A stretch of DNA of 64,000 bases from the NCBI RefSeq assembly GCF_001713455.1, contig NZ_CP016464.1, positions 1,784,001 through 1,848,000 on the forward strand. The letters run 5' to 3'. The DNA comes from Bosea sp. RAC05 (GTDB lineage Bacteria > Pseudomonadota > Alphaproteobacteria > Rhizobiales > Beijerinckiaceae). Positions within the stretch are counted from its first letter, which is position 1. Each line of letters opens with the position of its first letter. Shown here one piece after another: positions 1-9,268 of this stretch. The position numbers and the translations under genes were made by a program. The notes under the pieces were generated by a model. That model had not been told where the DNA came from and ran no database searches. It saw only the letters and a program-made list of their open reading frames with translations.

Positions 1-751
1 CTTCGCGCCGCAGGCGTTCGCTCAAGCGCGCGAACTGAAGATTGTCGGATCGGGCGATGGGATGGAGATGCTGCAGGCCGCTGCGAAAGAATACATGGCC
101 GCGCATCCGGGAAAAAACATCGTTGTTCCTCCCAGCATCGGGACGGGCGGTGGGTTTACCGCCGTCGGGACCGAGCGGGAAATACTCGGTCGTGTGGCGC
201 GATTGCCCAACGATGCCGAAACAGCGCAAGGTCTGGTTGCGACGCCGGTCGTTTCTGTCCCGATCGCCATCTTCGCTCATCCGTCAACGGGTGTGACGCA
301 GCTGACATCGGCACAGGTTGTTGCTGTTTTTTCGGGCAAAGTACGGAACTGGACTGAGGTTGGCGGCAAGGACATGGTTGTCCGCGTGGTGCGACGCGAC
401 CTGAGTGATTCAACGGTCGTGGCCCTGCGAGCGACGATGCCGGGTTGGAAAGACCTGGTGTTTTCGGACCGCTCCAAGCAAACGCTATCGACCACGGAGA
501 TGCTGGAGTCCGTCCGCATGACCGAGGGCGCCATCGGTTTTTGCCCCTATGCGAAGCCCCTCGAGGGTGTGGTCAATTACATCGCGGTGGATGGTGTCAA
601 GCCAACGGAACCGACTTACCCGTCGCATGTCTTGCTGTCGCTGCTGCACAAAGCCAGCACGATCAACGATGAGGCGAAGTCATTCCTGGCTTTCATCAAG
701 ACGCCGCGCGCGAAGGATATCCTCAGATCGGCCGGTGGGAAGGTTGACTGA
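1..751 (+). CDS. PstS-like phosphate/anion periplasmic binding protein, 5' end cut by window
   Basis: The frame is open from base 2, so the start and most of the signal peptide lie outside the window; the first visible residues, FAPQAFAQA, look like the end of a secretion signal with an AQA cleavage site. The mature part begins with RELKIVGSGDGMEML and has a glycine-rich TGGGF loop, as in the PBP_like/PstS family of periplasmic phosphate-binding proteins. About 248 codons are visible, ending in a short helix (AKDILRSAGGKVD) typical of the family. No pst permease genes follow. Instead a chemoreceptor starts 2 bases after the stop, so the protein may present its ligand to that receptor (inference). 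Fold assignment is fairly safe; phosphate as the ligand is not proven. Confidence 0.8.
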   Translation, partial: FAPQAFAQARELKIVGSGDGMEMLQAAAKEYMAAHPGKNIVVPPSIGTGGGFTAVGTEREILGRVARLPNDAETAQGLVATPVVSVPIAIFAHPSTGVTQLTSAQVVAVFSGKVRNWTEVGGKDMVVRVVRRDLSDSTVVALRATMPGWKDLVFSDRSKQTLSTTEMLESVRMTEGAIGFCPYAKPLEGVVNYIAVDGVKPTEPTYPSHVLLSLLHKASTINDEAKSFLAFIKTPRAKDILRSAGGKVD

Positions 752-753
752 GC

Positions 754-2811
754 ATGTCTGGCCATCCCATCCCCAAGCGATCGATGGGGACACGGCTCAT
801 CGTCGTGGTGCTGACGATGACGGCCTTCGCCTTCGCTGGCGTCGCGGGTTTCATTGCGTGGCGCCTCGACCAGAATCTGCTGATCCAGTCGGCGGAGATG
901 TACCGGCTGTCGAAGAACAATCTCTCACAACGTCTTGAAAGTGACGCGCGTCGTGGCTTCAACGCCATGGAAAAACGATTCCATGAGATCGGGGAGGACA
1001 TAGGTCGAATTTCGAAGCGCAACGATATCATCAAGTTGCTGATGACGAGCAATATTACTGAAATCAAGCGGGAGTTGAATATCGCCGTCGCCGAGGCGGA
1101 TTTGACAGGCCTGATGATTTTTGATCACAAGATGCGCTATGTCGAAGGCTTCGCCGAGAATTTGGATACGCTGGCCTGGGCGACCAATTTCAGTAAGAAA
1201 TCTATATTTTCTGAATTGTCAAGCGTATTACATAATAACAATCGCTCGGATCCTAAGATATTCGGGCGGATTGTTCAGGGCGATGCCGCTTTGCTCGCGG
1301 CGCTGGGGTCGAAGGCCGAGCCTTCGCTCGTGTCAGTGATGGCTTATCCGGTCTTCGATGATTTCGGAGATGTGTTTGCCGTGATGGTCGCCAGCCGGCG
1401 GCTCAAGGCGGAAGAGGCGACGCTGAAAGGGCTGAACGAGATCGTTCCGGTCGCCATGGCTGTCGTCGTCGGCCGGCGGATCGTGTCGTCTGTCGGCTTG
1501 GACGACAAGACCATCGAGATCGAGACGGATCAGGCCGGCACGTTGCAGCGGTCAACGCACGGCAACCTCTACTATCGCTGCACGCCTGCCTTCGCCGGTG
1601 CGTTCTTCTGCGCATTTGCGCCGGAGATCGATCTGACGCAGCAGAGCGATACGCTGACGAAGATCGGCCGCGACCAGACCCGCGCTGTTTCAGTCTCCGT
1701 CCTGATGATCGCCTTTGGCGCCATGCTGTCGCTGGGCGTCGTTCTGTTTTTCGTCATGCGACGGGTCACCAGACCCCTGGCCAGGATCGCGCAGGTGATC
1801 GAGCGCGTCTCCAACGGTGAGGCCGAGGCCGCCGACTTCGGGGCCGGCCGCAACGACGAGATCGGTCAGATCGCCCGTGCGGTCAAGATCTTCCAGGACA
1901 ACCTGGTTCAGACCGAGCGCATGCGGGCCGAGAGACGTGAAGACGCGGCAAGGGCCGACGAGGAACGCCAGTCCACGATGCAGGCCATGGCGGATCGGTT
2001 CGAGGCCTCGGTTGGCGAAATCCTGCGGTCGGTTTCGGTGAAGGCCGGGGAAATGAGATCGGCTGCCGGGAGCATGGCGGAGGCCGCGCTGAAGACGAGT
2101 TCCCAGGCCAAAACAATTGAAGCGAACTCCGAGTCGACCGCCGTGAGCATCGCGGCCATGAACCGGTCCACACAGGAACTGGTTTCGTCCATTGAAGAAA
2201 TCAGCCGGAGGACGGTTGAATCGGCGCAACTGTCGAATAAGGCCGTCGAGGTGGCGAATTATTCTGGCAGCCAGATCAACAATCTGACGAAAAAGGCCAA
2301 CCAGATCGGTGATATCGTCAACGTGATCTCGACGATCGCGGCTCAGACCAATCTGCTGGCGTTGAACGCAACCATTGAAGCGGCGCGCGCCGGTGTGTCC
2401 GGCAAGGGCTTTTCGGTCGTCGCCTCGGAAGTGAAGATACTGGCGGAAAGAACGGCTCAGGCGACCAAGGATATTGGCGAGCGTATTCATGAGGTGCAGA
2501 TCGCGACGAAAGATTCATTCGATTCAATCGAAGAGGTCGCGGATATCATCAGGCGATTGAGCCATTCGGCGAACGACATCGCCACATTTGTCAAAAACCA
2601 AGATCTGGTCACACAAACGATTGCACTGAACGTGTCGGACGCGTCCAGCAGGACAGCCAAAACAGCGTCTGGCATCATCGAAATTTCGAAAGAATCGTTC
2701 TTGACGGGAGCGATTGCAAGTCAGATGCGGGAGTCAGCTGAAATCCTCGACAGTCAGTGCGAGCAGCTGAATGCCAAGACGAGTCAGTTTCTGTCGTCCG
2801 TCCGTCATTAG
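754..2811 (+). CDS. Methyl-accepting chemotaxis protein
   Basis: This 685-residue chemoreceptor has a first membrane helix at about residues 14-36, a periplasmic sensor region of roughly 270 residues, a second helix at about 311-336, a HAMP linker (about 337-390) and a long cytoplasmic signalling domain. The hairpin tip carries the hallmark [17 protein letters not shown] near residue 530. It would control the CheA kinase and flagellar behaviour. The ATG lies 2 bases after the stop of the PstS-like gene, so the two are almost certainly cotranscribed and the binding protein is the obvious candidate ligand carrier (inference). The stretch at 1190-1260, within the sensor part, is much AT-richer than the rest of the window. 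No C-terminal NWETF-like CheR tether is seen. Confidence 0.93.
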   Translation: MSGHPIPKRSMGTRLIVVVLTMTAFAFAGVAGFIAWRLDQNLLIQSAEMYRLSKNNLSQRLESDARRGFNAMEKRFHEIGEDIGRISKRNDIIKLLMTSNITEIKRELNIAVAEADLTGLMIFDHKMRYVEGFAENLDTLAWATNFSKKSIFSELSSVLHNNNRSDPKIFGRIVQGDAALLAALGSKAEPSLVSVMAYPVFDDFGDVFAVMVASRRLKAEEATLKGLNEIVPVAMAVVVGRRIVSSVGLDDKTIEIETDQAGTLQRSTHGNLYYRCTPAFAGAFFCAFAPEIDLTQQSDTLTKIGRDQTRAVSVSVLMIAFGAMLSLGVVLFFVMRRVTRPLARIAQVIERVSNGEAEAADFGAGRNDEIGQIARAVKIFQDNLVQTERMRAERREDAARADEERQSTMQAMADRFEASVGEILRSVSVKAGEMRSAAGSMAEAALKTSSQAKTIEANSESTAVSIAAMNRSTQELVSSIEEISRRTVESAQLSNKAVEVANYSGSQINNLTKKANQIGDIVNVISTIAAQTNLLALNATIEAARAGVSGKGFSVVASEVKILAERTAQATKDIGERIHEVQIATKDSFDSIEEVADIIRRLSHSANDIATFVKNQDLVTQTIALNVSDASSRTAKTASGIIEISKESFLTGAIASQMRESAEILDSQCEQLNAKTSQFLSSVRH

Positions 2812-3210
2812 CGTTTCATCGTCGGGGCGGCCTGGTTTCGGCCTGGTGGGGTCGAAGACATAGGCGGCGCCATGCGCGGTGCCGAGCCATGCACACGCAG
2901 CGCGACCCTCAGCGGCGCTGCGCGCCTGACGTCCGCCGGCGACCGTCGCGTGGTGACCCGGATTGGCTCGGGCCATCGCTGCAACCCCCTGTGCGGACCT
3001 CGCTCCGCCCCCCGTCAAGTGGCGGCGAGCTGGGGAGGGCTGGTGGGCGGTTGCCATGGATCGCGGCGGCTCCTGCGCCGGTGCATGCGATCGGCGAAGA
3101 GCGGGCCCACGAGCCATAGCCACTCACGCCAGGCTCCGCGGCGATTAAGACAAGTGGGGGCGCAGATCGCGGTGCCCGCCGATGGTCCATCGACAGGCGA
3201 TACCACCCCC
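2812..3210. other. Intergenic spacer without a recognisable gene
   Basis: This stretch of about 400 bases lies between the chemoreceptor stop and the convergent cell-wall hydrolase stop. It is GC-rich and has open frames on both strands, but none has a credible ribosome binding site or a recognisable product. One minus-strand frame (2734-3123) runs into the chemoreceptor gene and reads as low-complexity Arg/Ala/Pro sequence. The stretch could be decayed coding DNA; I see no tRNA, strong hairpin or clear promoter in it. Confidence 0.4.
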
Positions 3211-4500
3211 TCACGTCTGCCCCGGTCGCAGCTTGTAGAAGATGTGCTGGCCGATCGTGTCCATCTTCTTGAGCTTCTTGGCCCAGTAGGGGCGGACATA
3301 TTGGGCGTGGTAGTGGGTCGAGGCGCCCACCTCCGGGAGATAGGTCGTGCCCTCATAGACCTCGCGGGCGATGCGGACGGCGTCGCGCCAGGGGCCGGGC
3401 TCGGTGATGCGCAGGGACTTGCCCTCGCAGGTGAAGGTGAACTGGCAGGCCAGGTAGCGGTGGCTGTTCTGATAGACCACGCCGCAGACGCTGTCGGGGT
3501 AGAGCGTGCTCTTGACGCGGTTGAGCACGACCTGCGCGACCGCGGCACGGCCCTCGTCGGATTCCGAGCGCGCCTCGAAATAGACGGCCTCCGCCAGGCA
3601 GCGCTGCTGGCGCGCCATGTCGGCGGCGGGGATCAGCCCGGTATAGATTTCGCGCGCGCCGCTCTCGGGCAGCGCGCCGCGCCGTGCGGACGAGGAGGGC
3701 GCTCGCGCCATCAGGCCCGGCCGCTCCGGCTCCGGGGGCAGCAGCGCCGGCACCAGCGTGGTCACGCTGTAGTTCACGGCGGGCGTCGTCGAAGTCTGCG
3801 CCAGCGGCGCGGCGACACTGGGTGTCGCGCCGTCGAGCGTGCGCGGGACATTGCCATAGGGCGAGACGCCCGACGCCGCGAGCGCATCGGGCGAGGCATC
3901 GGAGAGGGCGGGGTCGGTCAGGCCTTGCTCGTTGGCATGCGGCTCGAAGCCGACCGGCGGGCCGGTGATGGCCTCCGCCTCGCGCAGCGCGGCGATCGAG
4001 AAGCCGCCCGAGATCAGCCCCGGCTGGGTGTCGCCGAAGACGACGCGCTCGAGTTCGCCGGGCGCGCGCGCCGAGAGGCCCGGGCGCAGCCGCGGCAGCG
4101 GATCGCCCTTGGCGGTGCGGTCGACCTCGGGGAAGCCCTTGGCGCTGCGCTTCATCTCCTCGCGCGGCTGGCGCGGGTCGATGACGAAGCGCCGCTCGGG
4201 ATCGTCGAAGGAAAGATGCGCCTTCTGGATCGCCGAGGTCAGCGACAGGCCGGGCAGGCGGAAGGCGCTGGCCGCGACGAGCAGCGAGGGGCCTTCCTCC
4301 AGTTCCGAGGCTGGGCCCGGCTGTGTGCGGAAGAGCGCGGTGGTGGGCAACGTGTCGAGGCCGGCATTCTGGCCGGCCGAGGCGGTGAAGGAGACCAGCA
4401 GTCCCGCCGACAGAGCCCAGGGCGCGACCGTCGACAGGGCCCATCTGAGCCCGGCCGATCCGATGTGTCTGGTCCGCCGCCGCAACCGCAAATGACTCAA
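3211..4500 (-). CDS. Cell wall hydrolase, SleB-type (Hydrolase_2 domain)
   Basis: A 429-residue protein with an arginine-rich N-terminus followed by one hydrophobic segment (about residues 20-41), probably a signal anchor, then a long Pro/Ala-rich region, and at the C-terminus a SleB/CwlJ-type hydrolase domain. The domain contains CLAEAVYFEARSE, with the conserved glutamate, QVVLNRVKS, and a CQFTFTCEG stretch. Such domains are lytic transglycosylases acting on peptidoglycan in the periplasm. The start is a TTG at 4500; an in-frame TGA sits three codons upstream and a GGTGAG-like ribosome binding site precedes it, so no longer reading is possible. The gene is convergent with the chemoreceptor and diverges from the MFS gene at 4762. 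Confidence 0.85.
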   Translation of the reverse strand: MSHLRLRRRTRHIGSAGLRWALSTVAPWALSAGLLVSFTASAGQNAGLDTLPTTALFRTQPGPASELEEGPSLLVAASAFRLPGLSLTSAIQKAHLSFDDPERRFVIDPRQPREEMKRSAKGFPEVDRTAKGDPLPRLRPGLSARAPGELERVVFGDTQPGLISGGFSIAALREAEAITGPPVGFEPHANEQGLTDPALSDASPDALAASGVSPYGNVPRTLDGATPSVAAPLAQTSTTPAVNYSVTTLVPALLPPEPERPGLMARAPSSSARRGALPESGAREIYTGLIPAADMARQQRCLAEAVYFEARSESDEGRAAVAQVVLNRVKSTLYPDSVCGVVYQNSHRYLACQFTFTCEGKSLRITEPGPWRDAVRIAREVYEGTTYLPEVGASTHYHAQYVRPYWAKKLKKMDTIGQHIFYKLRPGQT

Positions 4501-4761
4501 AACCGCTCACCCACCACGAACAACAGGGCAGCGACGGGCGCGCGACCGGCGCGCTTTCGCATGCTGTCGTTATCACCCCGGTAGGGTTGAGCGCGGGTTA
4601 ACGCGGGCGGATTGGAACGAAGTCGGGCGGGCGGCCGGGCGTGCGCGCCGCCCCTCCCATGCATCCGCGTGATGCGCCATCCCACGGAAACGCGTTATCG
4701 TGCCGTCGTGTTCGGCGCTATCGTGCAGCCACACGTCAGCCCCTGCCGGAGATGTCAGCCC

Positions 4762-6006
4762 ATGAGCGTCGCCTCGAGCCCCGCCCCGGGGCGCAGCCAT
4801 GCGCCTGAGATCATCGTCGCGGCGGGCTGCCTGATCGCGCTGATCACCTTCGGCCCGCGCGCCAGCGCCGGCCTGTTCCAGATCCCGATGACCGTGCAGT
4901 TCGGCTGGGGGCGCGACACCTTCGGGCTGGCGCTCGCCATCCAGAACCTGCTCTGGGGGCTTGGCGCGCCGTTTGCCGGCGCGATCGCCGACCGCTTCGG
5001 CATCGTCAAGGTGTTCTGCGCCGGCGCGCTGCTCTATGCGGCGGGCCTCGTCGTGATGGCGCTCGCCACCACGCCGCTGCAGCTGCATTTCGGCGCCGGC
5101 GTGCTGATCGGCTTTGGCCTCTCGGCCTGCTCCTTCAACCTCGTGCTGGCCGCCTTCGGCAAGCTCCTGCCCGAATCCTGGCGGCCGATGGCGTTCGGCG
5201 CCGGCACGGCGGCGGGCTCCTTCGGCCAGTTCCTCTATCCGCCGATCGGCAACATCCTGATCGAGCAGATCGGCTGGAACCAGGCGCTGATGGTCTTCGC
5301 GCTGACGCTGCTGCCGATCCTGCCGATCTCGATCTTCCTGTCGACGCGCAAGCTCGGCGGCGCGGTCCAGGCGTCTGCCGCCAACCTGCCCAACCAGTCG
5401 ATCGCGCAGGCGCTGGCGGAGGCCTTCAAGCACCGCAGCTATGTCCTGCTCGTGCTCGGCTTCTTCACCTGCGGCTTCCAGCTCGCCTTCATCACCGTCC
5501 ACATGCCGGCCTATCTCAAGGATATGGGCCTGGCGGCCTGGGTCGGCGGCTGGACGCTGGCCGTGATCGGGCTCGCGAACGCGGTGGGCTCGCTCTCCTC
5601 GGGCTGGCTCTCGACACGGATGCCCAAGCGCCATCTGCTGGCCTGGATCTATTTCGGCCGCTCGGTGGCGATCGCGGTCTTCATCCTGCTGCCGCCGAGC
5701 CCGGCGACCGCGATCTGTTTCGGCATCGTCATCGGCCTGTTCTGGCTCTCGACCGTGCCGCCGACCTCCTCGCTGGTCATGCTGATGTTCGGCACGAAGT
5801 ACATGGCGATGCTCTACGGCTTCGCCTTCTTCTCGCATCAGGTCGGCGGGTTTCTGGGGGTCTGGCTCGGCGGCCTGCTCTATGAGGCCTTCGGCTCCTA
5901 TCTCGTCGTCTGGTGGCTCTCGGTTGCGCTCGGCATCGTCTCGGCGCTGATCAACCTGCCGATCGTCGAGAAGCCGGTCGAGCGCACGGTGCCGCAACCG
6001 GCCTGA
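4762..6006 (+). CDS. Major facilitator superfamily permease
   Basis: A 414-residue, very hydrophobic protein with about twelve predicted membrane helices and the short loop between helices 2 and 3 ([18 protein letters not shown]) that matches the MFS signature G-x-x-x-D-R-x-G. The second half repeats it less well ([14 protein letters not shown]). This type resembles oxalate/formate or monocarboxylate-like MFS carriers, but the substrate cannot be read from sequence. The ATG at 4762 has GGAG ten bases upstream; longer in-frame readings from a TTG at 4612 lack a ribosome binding site and would add a non-conserved Arg-rich leader. It is followed after 83 bases by the quinone-oxidoreductase-like gene on the same strand. 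Confidence 0.88.
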   Translation: MSVASSPAPGRSHAPEIIVAAGCLIALITFGPRASAGLFQIPMTVQFGWGRDTFGLALAIQNLLWGLGAPFAGAIADRFGIVKVFCAGALLYAAGLVVMALATTPLQLHFGAGVLIGFGLSACSFNLVLAAFGKLLPESWRPMAFGAGTAAGSFGQFLYPPIGNILIEQIGWNQALMVFALTLLPILPISIFLSTRKLGGAVQASAANLPNQSIAQALAEAFKHRSYVLLVLGFFTCGFQLAFITVHMPAYLKDMGLAAWVGGWTLAVIGLANAVGSLSSGWLSTRMPKRHLLAWIYFGRSVAIAVFILLPPSPATAICFGIVIGLFWLSTVPPTSSLVMLMFGTKYMAMLYGFAFFSHQVGGFLGVWLGGLLYEAFGSYLVVWWLSVALGIVSALINLPIVEKPVERTVPQPA

Positions 6007-6089
6007 CGAAAGGCGCACGGCGCGCGGGGTTGCCGCGCGGCCGGCGCTGCGTATCTGGTGCCGGACACGACAGTCCGGAGGAAACGCCC

Positions 6090-7076
6090 ATGACCACCTT
6101 CAAGGCCCTCGTCGCGACCAAGGGCGAGGCCGGCCCCAACCTCGCCTTCACCGACTTCGCCGAGAGCGAGCTGATGGAGGGCGATGTCACCGTCCGCGTC
6201 ACGCATTCGACGGTGAACTACAAGGACGGCCTCGCCATCACCGGCCGCGCCCCCGTGGTCCGGCGCTGGCCGATGATCCCCGGCATCGACTTCGCCGGCC
6301 GGGTCGAGACCTCGGAGCATCCGGAGTTCAAGCCGGGCGATCTCGTCGTGCTGAACGGCTGGGGCACGGGCGAGACGCATCTGGGCGCCTATGCCCAGAA
6401 AGCCCGGGTCAAGGGTGACTGGCTGGTGCCGCTGCCGGCGGGTCTCAACCCCGACGAGGCGATGGCGATCGGCACCGCCGGCTACACGGCCATGCTCTGC
6501 GTGCTGGCGCTCGAGAAACATGGGCTCAAGCCCACAGACGGCCCGGTGGTCGTCACCGGCGCGGCCGGCGGCGTCGGCTCGGTGGCGGTCGCGCTGCTCG
6601 CCAAGGCCGGCTGGCATGTCATCGCCTCGACCGGCCGGGCCGAGGAGGCGGAGTATCTGAAGGGCCTCGGCGCCGCCGAGATCATCGACCGTGCGGAATT
6701 GTCGGCACCCGGCCGCCCGCTCGGCAAGGAGCGCTGGATCGCGGGCGTCGACGCGGTGGGCTCGCATACGCTGGCGAACCTTCTGTCCATGACGAAGTAT
6801 GGCGGTGCCGTCGCCGCCTGCGGCCTGGCGCAGGGCATGGACCTGCCGGCCTCTGTCGCGCCCTTCATCCTGCGTGGCGTCGCCCTGCTCGGCATCGATT
6901 CGGTGATGTGCCCGAAGCCGCGCCGGCTCGAGGCCTGGTCCAGGCTGGCGGCTGACCTCGACCGCGACCGCCTCGCCCTGATGACGACGCGGGTCCCGCT
7001 GACCGACGTCATCGAAACCGCCCGCGCCATCGTCGACGGCAAGGTGCGCGGGCGGGTCGTGGTGGAGATTGGCTAG
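6090..7076 (+). CDS. acuI: Acrylyl-CoA reductase / YhdH-type MDR oxidoreductase
   Basis: A 328-residue member of the zinc-independent medium-chain dehydrogenase family, YhdH/YhfP/AcuI branch. It starts MTTFKALVA, has the substrate-domain motif [10 protein letters not shown] near residue 45 and the NADPH-binding motif [20 protein letters not shown] near residue 152. Family members reduce acryloyl-CoA to propionyl-CoA with NADPH, which detoxifies acrylate from 3-hydroxypropionate or DMSP metabolism. No zinc-ligand cysteine cluster is present, as expected. The ATG is preceded by a strong GGAGGA site. A small generic quinone reductase role cannot be excluded. Confidence 0.82.
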   Translation: MTTFKALVATKGEAGPNLAFTDFAESELMEGDVTVRVTHSTVNYKDGLAITGRAPVVRRWPMIPGIDFAGRVETSEHPEFKPGDLVVLNGWGTGETHLGAYAQKARVKGDWLVPLPAGLNPDEAMAIGTAGYTAMLCVLALEKHGLKPTDGPVVVTGAAGGVGSVAVALLAKAGWHVIASTGRAEEAEYLKGLGAAEIIDRAELSAPGRPLGKERWIAGVDAVGSHTLANLLSMTKYGGAVAACGLAQGMDLPASVAPFILRGVALLGIDSVMCPKPRRLEAWSRLAADLDRDRLALMTTRVPLTDVIETARAIVDGKVRGRVVVEIG

Positions 7077-7107
7077 GCGGGCGGGAACCCGTCTCCGGGC
7101 GAGAGGA

Positions 7108-7136
7108 TTGACGAAAACTAAACCATAGGTTGTATT
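7108..7136 (+). promoter_or_regulatory. Candidate sigma-70-type promoter for the GH19 gene
   Basis: TTGACG (7108-7113) and TGTATT (7131-7136) are separated by 17 bases in an AT-rich patch 33 bases upstream of the GH19 start codon. The -35 matches five of six consensus bases and the -10 four of six. It suggests the GH19 gene is transcribed alone rather than with the reductase. Confidence 0.45.
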
Positions 7137-7168
7137 CACCTCGCGGCCTTGCGCGGGGGGATGTTGTG

Positions 7169-8275
7169 ATGCAACCGACGGTCTTGTTGAGCGCCCTGAT
7201 TCTGGCGGGGCTGATGGGCATGGTGGGGCAGGGTGCGCGCACCGTCGTCGGCCTGAAGAAGCTGCACGACTCCAACGCCACCCAGCCCCCCGATCAGGCC
7301 ACGACCTTTCTCGCCAGCCGCCTGGTGATCAGCCTGATCATCGGCTTCATCGCCGGGGTGCTGGCCGCGCTGGCGATCGGCCTCGACAAGCTGACCGGCG
7401 CAGCCGGCGCGACGGTCGAGGTTCTTCTGGGGCTGGCTGCTGCCGGCTATGCCGGCGCCGACTTCATCGAAGGGTTCATGTCCAAGGCGCCCGCCATCAC
7501 CGGAGGTGCCGCAACGCAGACATCGACCGGTCCGACGGGAAGCCCTTCCGCGGCTGTCGCGCCCCAGCAAACCGAACAGGCCGACCGGCTGATCATGCAG
7601 ACGTCCCAGCTGAGTACGGAGATCGCCTCGCTGCAGTCGGTGCTGGCGACCAGCGCCGCATCGAGCAACTGGTCGAGTTTCTCCGCCGTCACGCAGGTCA
7701 CGCCCGAGCTGGTCGCCCGGCTGTTCGTGCCCGCGACCCCGCTCGCCAATATCCGCACCCACCTGCCGCATGTCCTGGCGGGACTGCGCTCCTACGGTCT
7801 GGCCGATCGCGACATGCTGCTGATGGCGCTCGCGACGATCCGGGCGGAGACGGAAGGTTTCGTGCCCATCGACGAGATGAAGAGCAAGTTCAACACCGAG
7901 AAAACCCCGTTCGACCTCTACGAGCCGGGCACGCCGATCGGGAAGCGGTTGGGCAACACGCAGGCTGGCGACGGCGCCCTGTTCAAGGGGCGCGGCTTCA
8001 TTCAGCTCACCGGCCGGGACAACTACACCCGCATCGGCACGCAGATGGGCGTCGATCTCGTTGCCCAGCCTGCCCAGGCCAACCAGCCCCGCATCGCCGG
8101 CCTGATCCTCGCCCAGTTCCTCGCCAACAAGGAGGATGCGATCCGCGCTGCTGCGGCGGCGGATGATCTCGTCCAGGCGCGCAAGCTGGTCAATGGCGGC
8201 AGCCACGGCCTCGACCGCTTCAAGGATGCGTATGCCAAGGGGCGGGTCGTGATCCCGGAAGGCATCGAGATCTGA
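7169..8275 (+). CDS. Membrane-anchored GH19 chitinase/endolysin-like protein
   Basis: A 368-residue protein in two parts. Residues 1-105 hold two or three hydrophobic helices (about 4-20, 52-71 and a weaker one at 84-99), like a small holin or anchor. A Ser/Thr/Ala/Gln-rich linker follows (about 107-175). Residues about 195-365 form a glycoside hydrolase family 19 domain with IRAETEGF (E227, the likely acid) and GRGFIQLTGRDNY, the family's substrate-cleft signature. GH19 enzymes of bacteria often cleave peptidoglycan or chitin. ATG 7169 has a GGGGGG site eight bases before it; an upstream TTG at 7130 overlaps the -10 box and is rejected. No phage genes lie around it. Confidence 0.82.
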   Translation: MQPTVLLSALILAGLMGMVGQGARTVVGLKKLHDSNATQPPDQATTFLASRLVISLIIGFIAGVLAALAIGLDKLTGAAGATVEVLLGLAAAGYAGADFIEGFMSKAPAITGGAATQTSTGPTGSPSAAVAPQQTEQADRLIMQTSQLSTEIASLQSVLATSAASSNWSSFSAVTQVTPELVARLFVPATPLANIRTHLPHVLAGLRSYGLADRDMLLMALATIRAETEGFVPIDEMKSKFNTEKTPFDLYEPGTPIGKRLGNTQAGDGALFKGRGFIQLTGRDNYTRIGTQMGVDLVAQPAQANQPRIAGLILAQFLANKEDAIRAAAAADDLVQARKLVNGGSHGLDRFKDAYAKGRVVIPEGIEI

Positions 8276-8279
8276 AGCC

Positions 8280-8308
8280 GGGACAGGGGAGGGGCCTACC
8301 CCGTCCCC
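8280..8308. terminator. Possible bidirectional hairpin between convergent genes
   Basis: GGGACaGGGG at 8280-8289 can pair with CCCCgTCCC at 8299-8308 with one bulge. It fills the 20-base gap between the GH19 stop and the LysR stop and runs into the LysR end. There is no T-run, so this is a weak call. Confidence 0.3.
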
Positions 8309-9198
8309 TCGATCAGCCCGCGCTTCTTCGCCAGTTCGCCGCCGACATAGTCCATGAAGGCGCGCACGCGCGGGGCGTTGCGGATGTCGGGATGGGTCAG
8401 GATCCACAGCCCGGTCGAGAAATCCGGGTCGGGCGGGAGCAGCCGCACCAGGGCGGGGCGCTGGTCGGCGATGAAGCAGGGCAGGGGGCCGATGCCGAGC
8501 CCCTGCTCGACCGCCTCCGCCAGGCCGAGCACGGCGGAGCTCTTCAGCGCGATCCGCTCCGGCGCCACCTTCTCGCGGACATAGCGCGCCGCCTTCACGT
8601 AGCCGAGCGCATCGCCGAGCGCGACCCAGTCGCGCTCGAACAGATCGGCCGGGGGCGACGGGGCGTTGGCCCCGTTCTGCGCGGCGCTGCCATAGATCGC
8701 CCAGTTCAGCGTCGCCAGCCTGCGCCCGACCAGCGTCTCGCCCGGCGCATCGCTGGCGCGGATCGCGATATCGGCGTCGCGCTTGGACAGGTTGAGCGCC
8801 TGGTTGCCGATGACGATGTCGAGCCGGATCGCCGGGTGGATGGCGCGGAAGGCGGCGAAGATCGGCAGCAGCAGGTTGAGGTAGAGCGTGTCGGTGGTGG
8901 TGATGCGCAGCTCGCCGGAGGGAGCGAGATCGCGTCCCGCGAGCCGGCGGCTGAAGGCGGCGACATCGTCCTCGACGCGGGCGGCCAGCATCGCCATCTC
9001 GACGCCCGCGACGGTGGCGACATAGCCGGTCTTGCGCCGCTCGAAGAGCTGCAGCCCGACCTGCTCCTCGATCTGCCCAAGGCGCCGGAACACGGTGGAA
9101 TGGTTGACGCCGAGCGCGGCGGCCGCCCCCGTCAGGCCGTGATGGTCGGCGATGGCCTTGACCAGCCGGAAATCGTCCCAGGCGAGATTCGTGCTCAT
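8296..9198 (-). CDS. LysR-family transcriptional regulator
   Basis: A 300-residue regulator with an N-terminal winged helix-turn-helix (about residues 5-62; ...TGAAAALGVNHSTVFRRL...) and a periplasmic-binding-protein-like effector domain from about residue 88. The recognition helix reads NHSTVFRRL, slightly different from the usual SQPAVSRQI, as in the branch of LysR proteins whose DNA-binding part resembles GcvA/DsdC relatives. ATG 9198 (MSTNLAWDDF) fits the family's N-terminus better than an upstream start. The neighbouring gene on the same strand is sua5, so there is no divergent partner that would reveal its target. Confidence 0.88.
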   Translation of the reverse strand: MSTNLAWDDFRLVKAIADHHGLTGAAAALGVNHSTVFRRLGQIEEQVGLQLFERRKTGYVATVAGVEMAMLAARVEDDVAAFSRRLAGRDLAPSGELRITTTDTLYLNLLLPIFAAFRAIHPAIRLDIVIGNQALNLSKRDADIAIRASDAPGETLVGRRLATLNWAIYGSAAQNGANAPSPPADLFERDWVALGDALGYVKAARYVREKVAPERIALKSSAVLGLAEAVEQGLGIGPLPCFIADQRPALVRLLPPDPDFSTGLWILTHPDIRNAPRVRAFMDYVGGELAKKRGLIEGTG

Positions 9199-9268
9199 GG
9201 CGGGCCCCAGCCGACGGTCTCCGGCAGGCAATCCGAAATCTTGCAGGTGTGCAAGAGCGCGGGCGGCT

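Noticed and set aside
7130..7168. Longer GH19 protein from TTG 7130
   Set aside because: That codon lies next to the -10 box of the predicted promoter and lacks a ribosome site; ATG 7169 has a good one.
7169..8275. GH19 gene as part of a prophage
   Set aside because: No phage structural, integrase or replication genes are nearby and flanks are ordinary metabolic genes.
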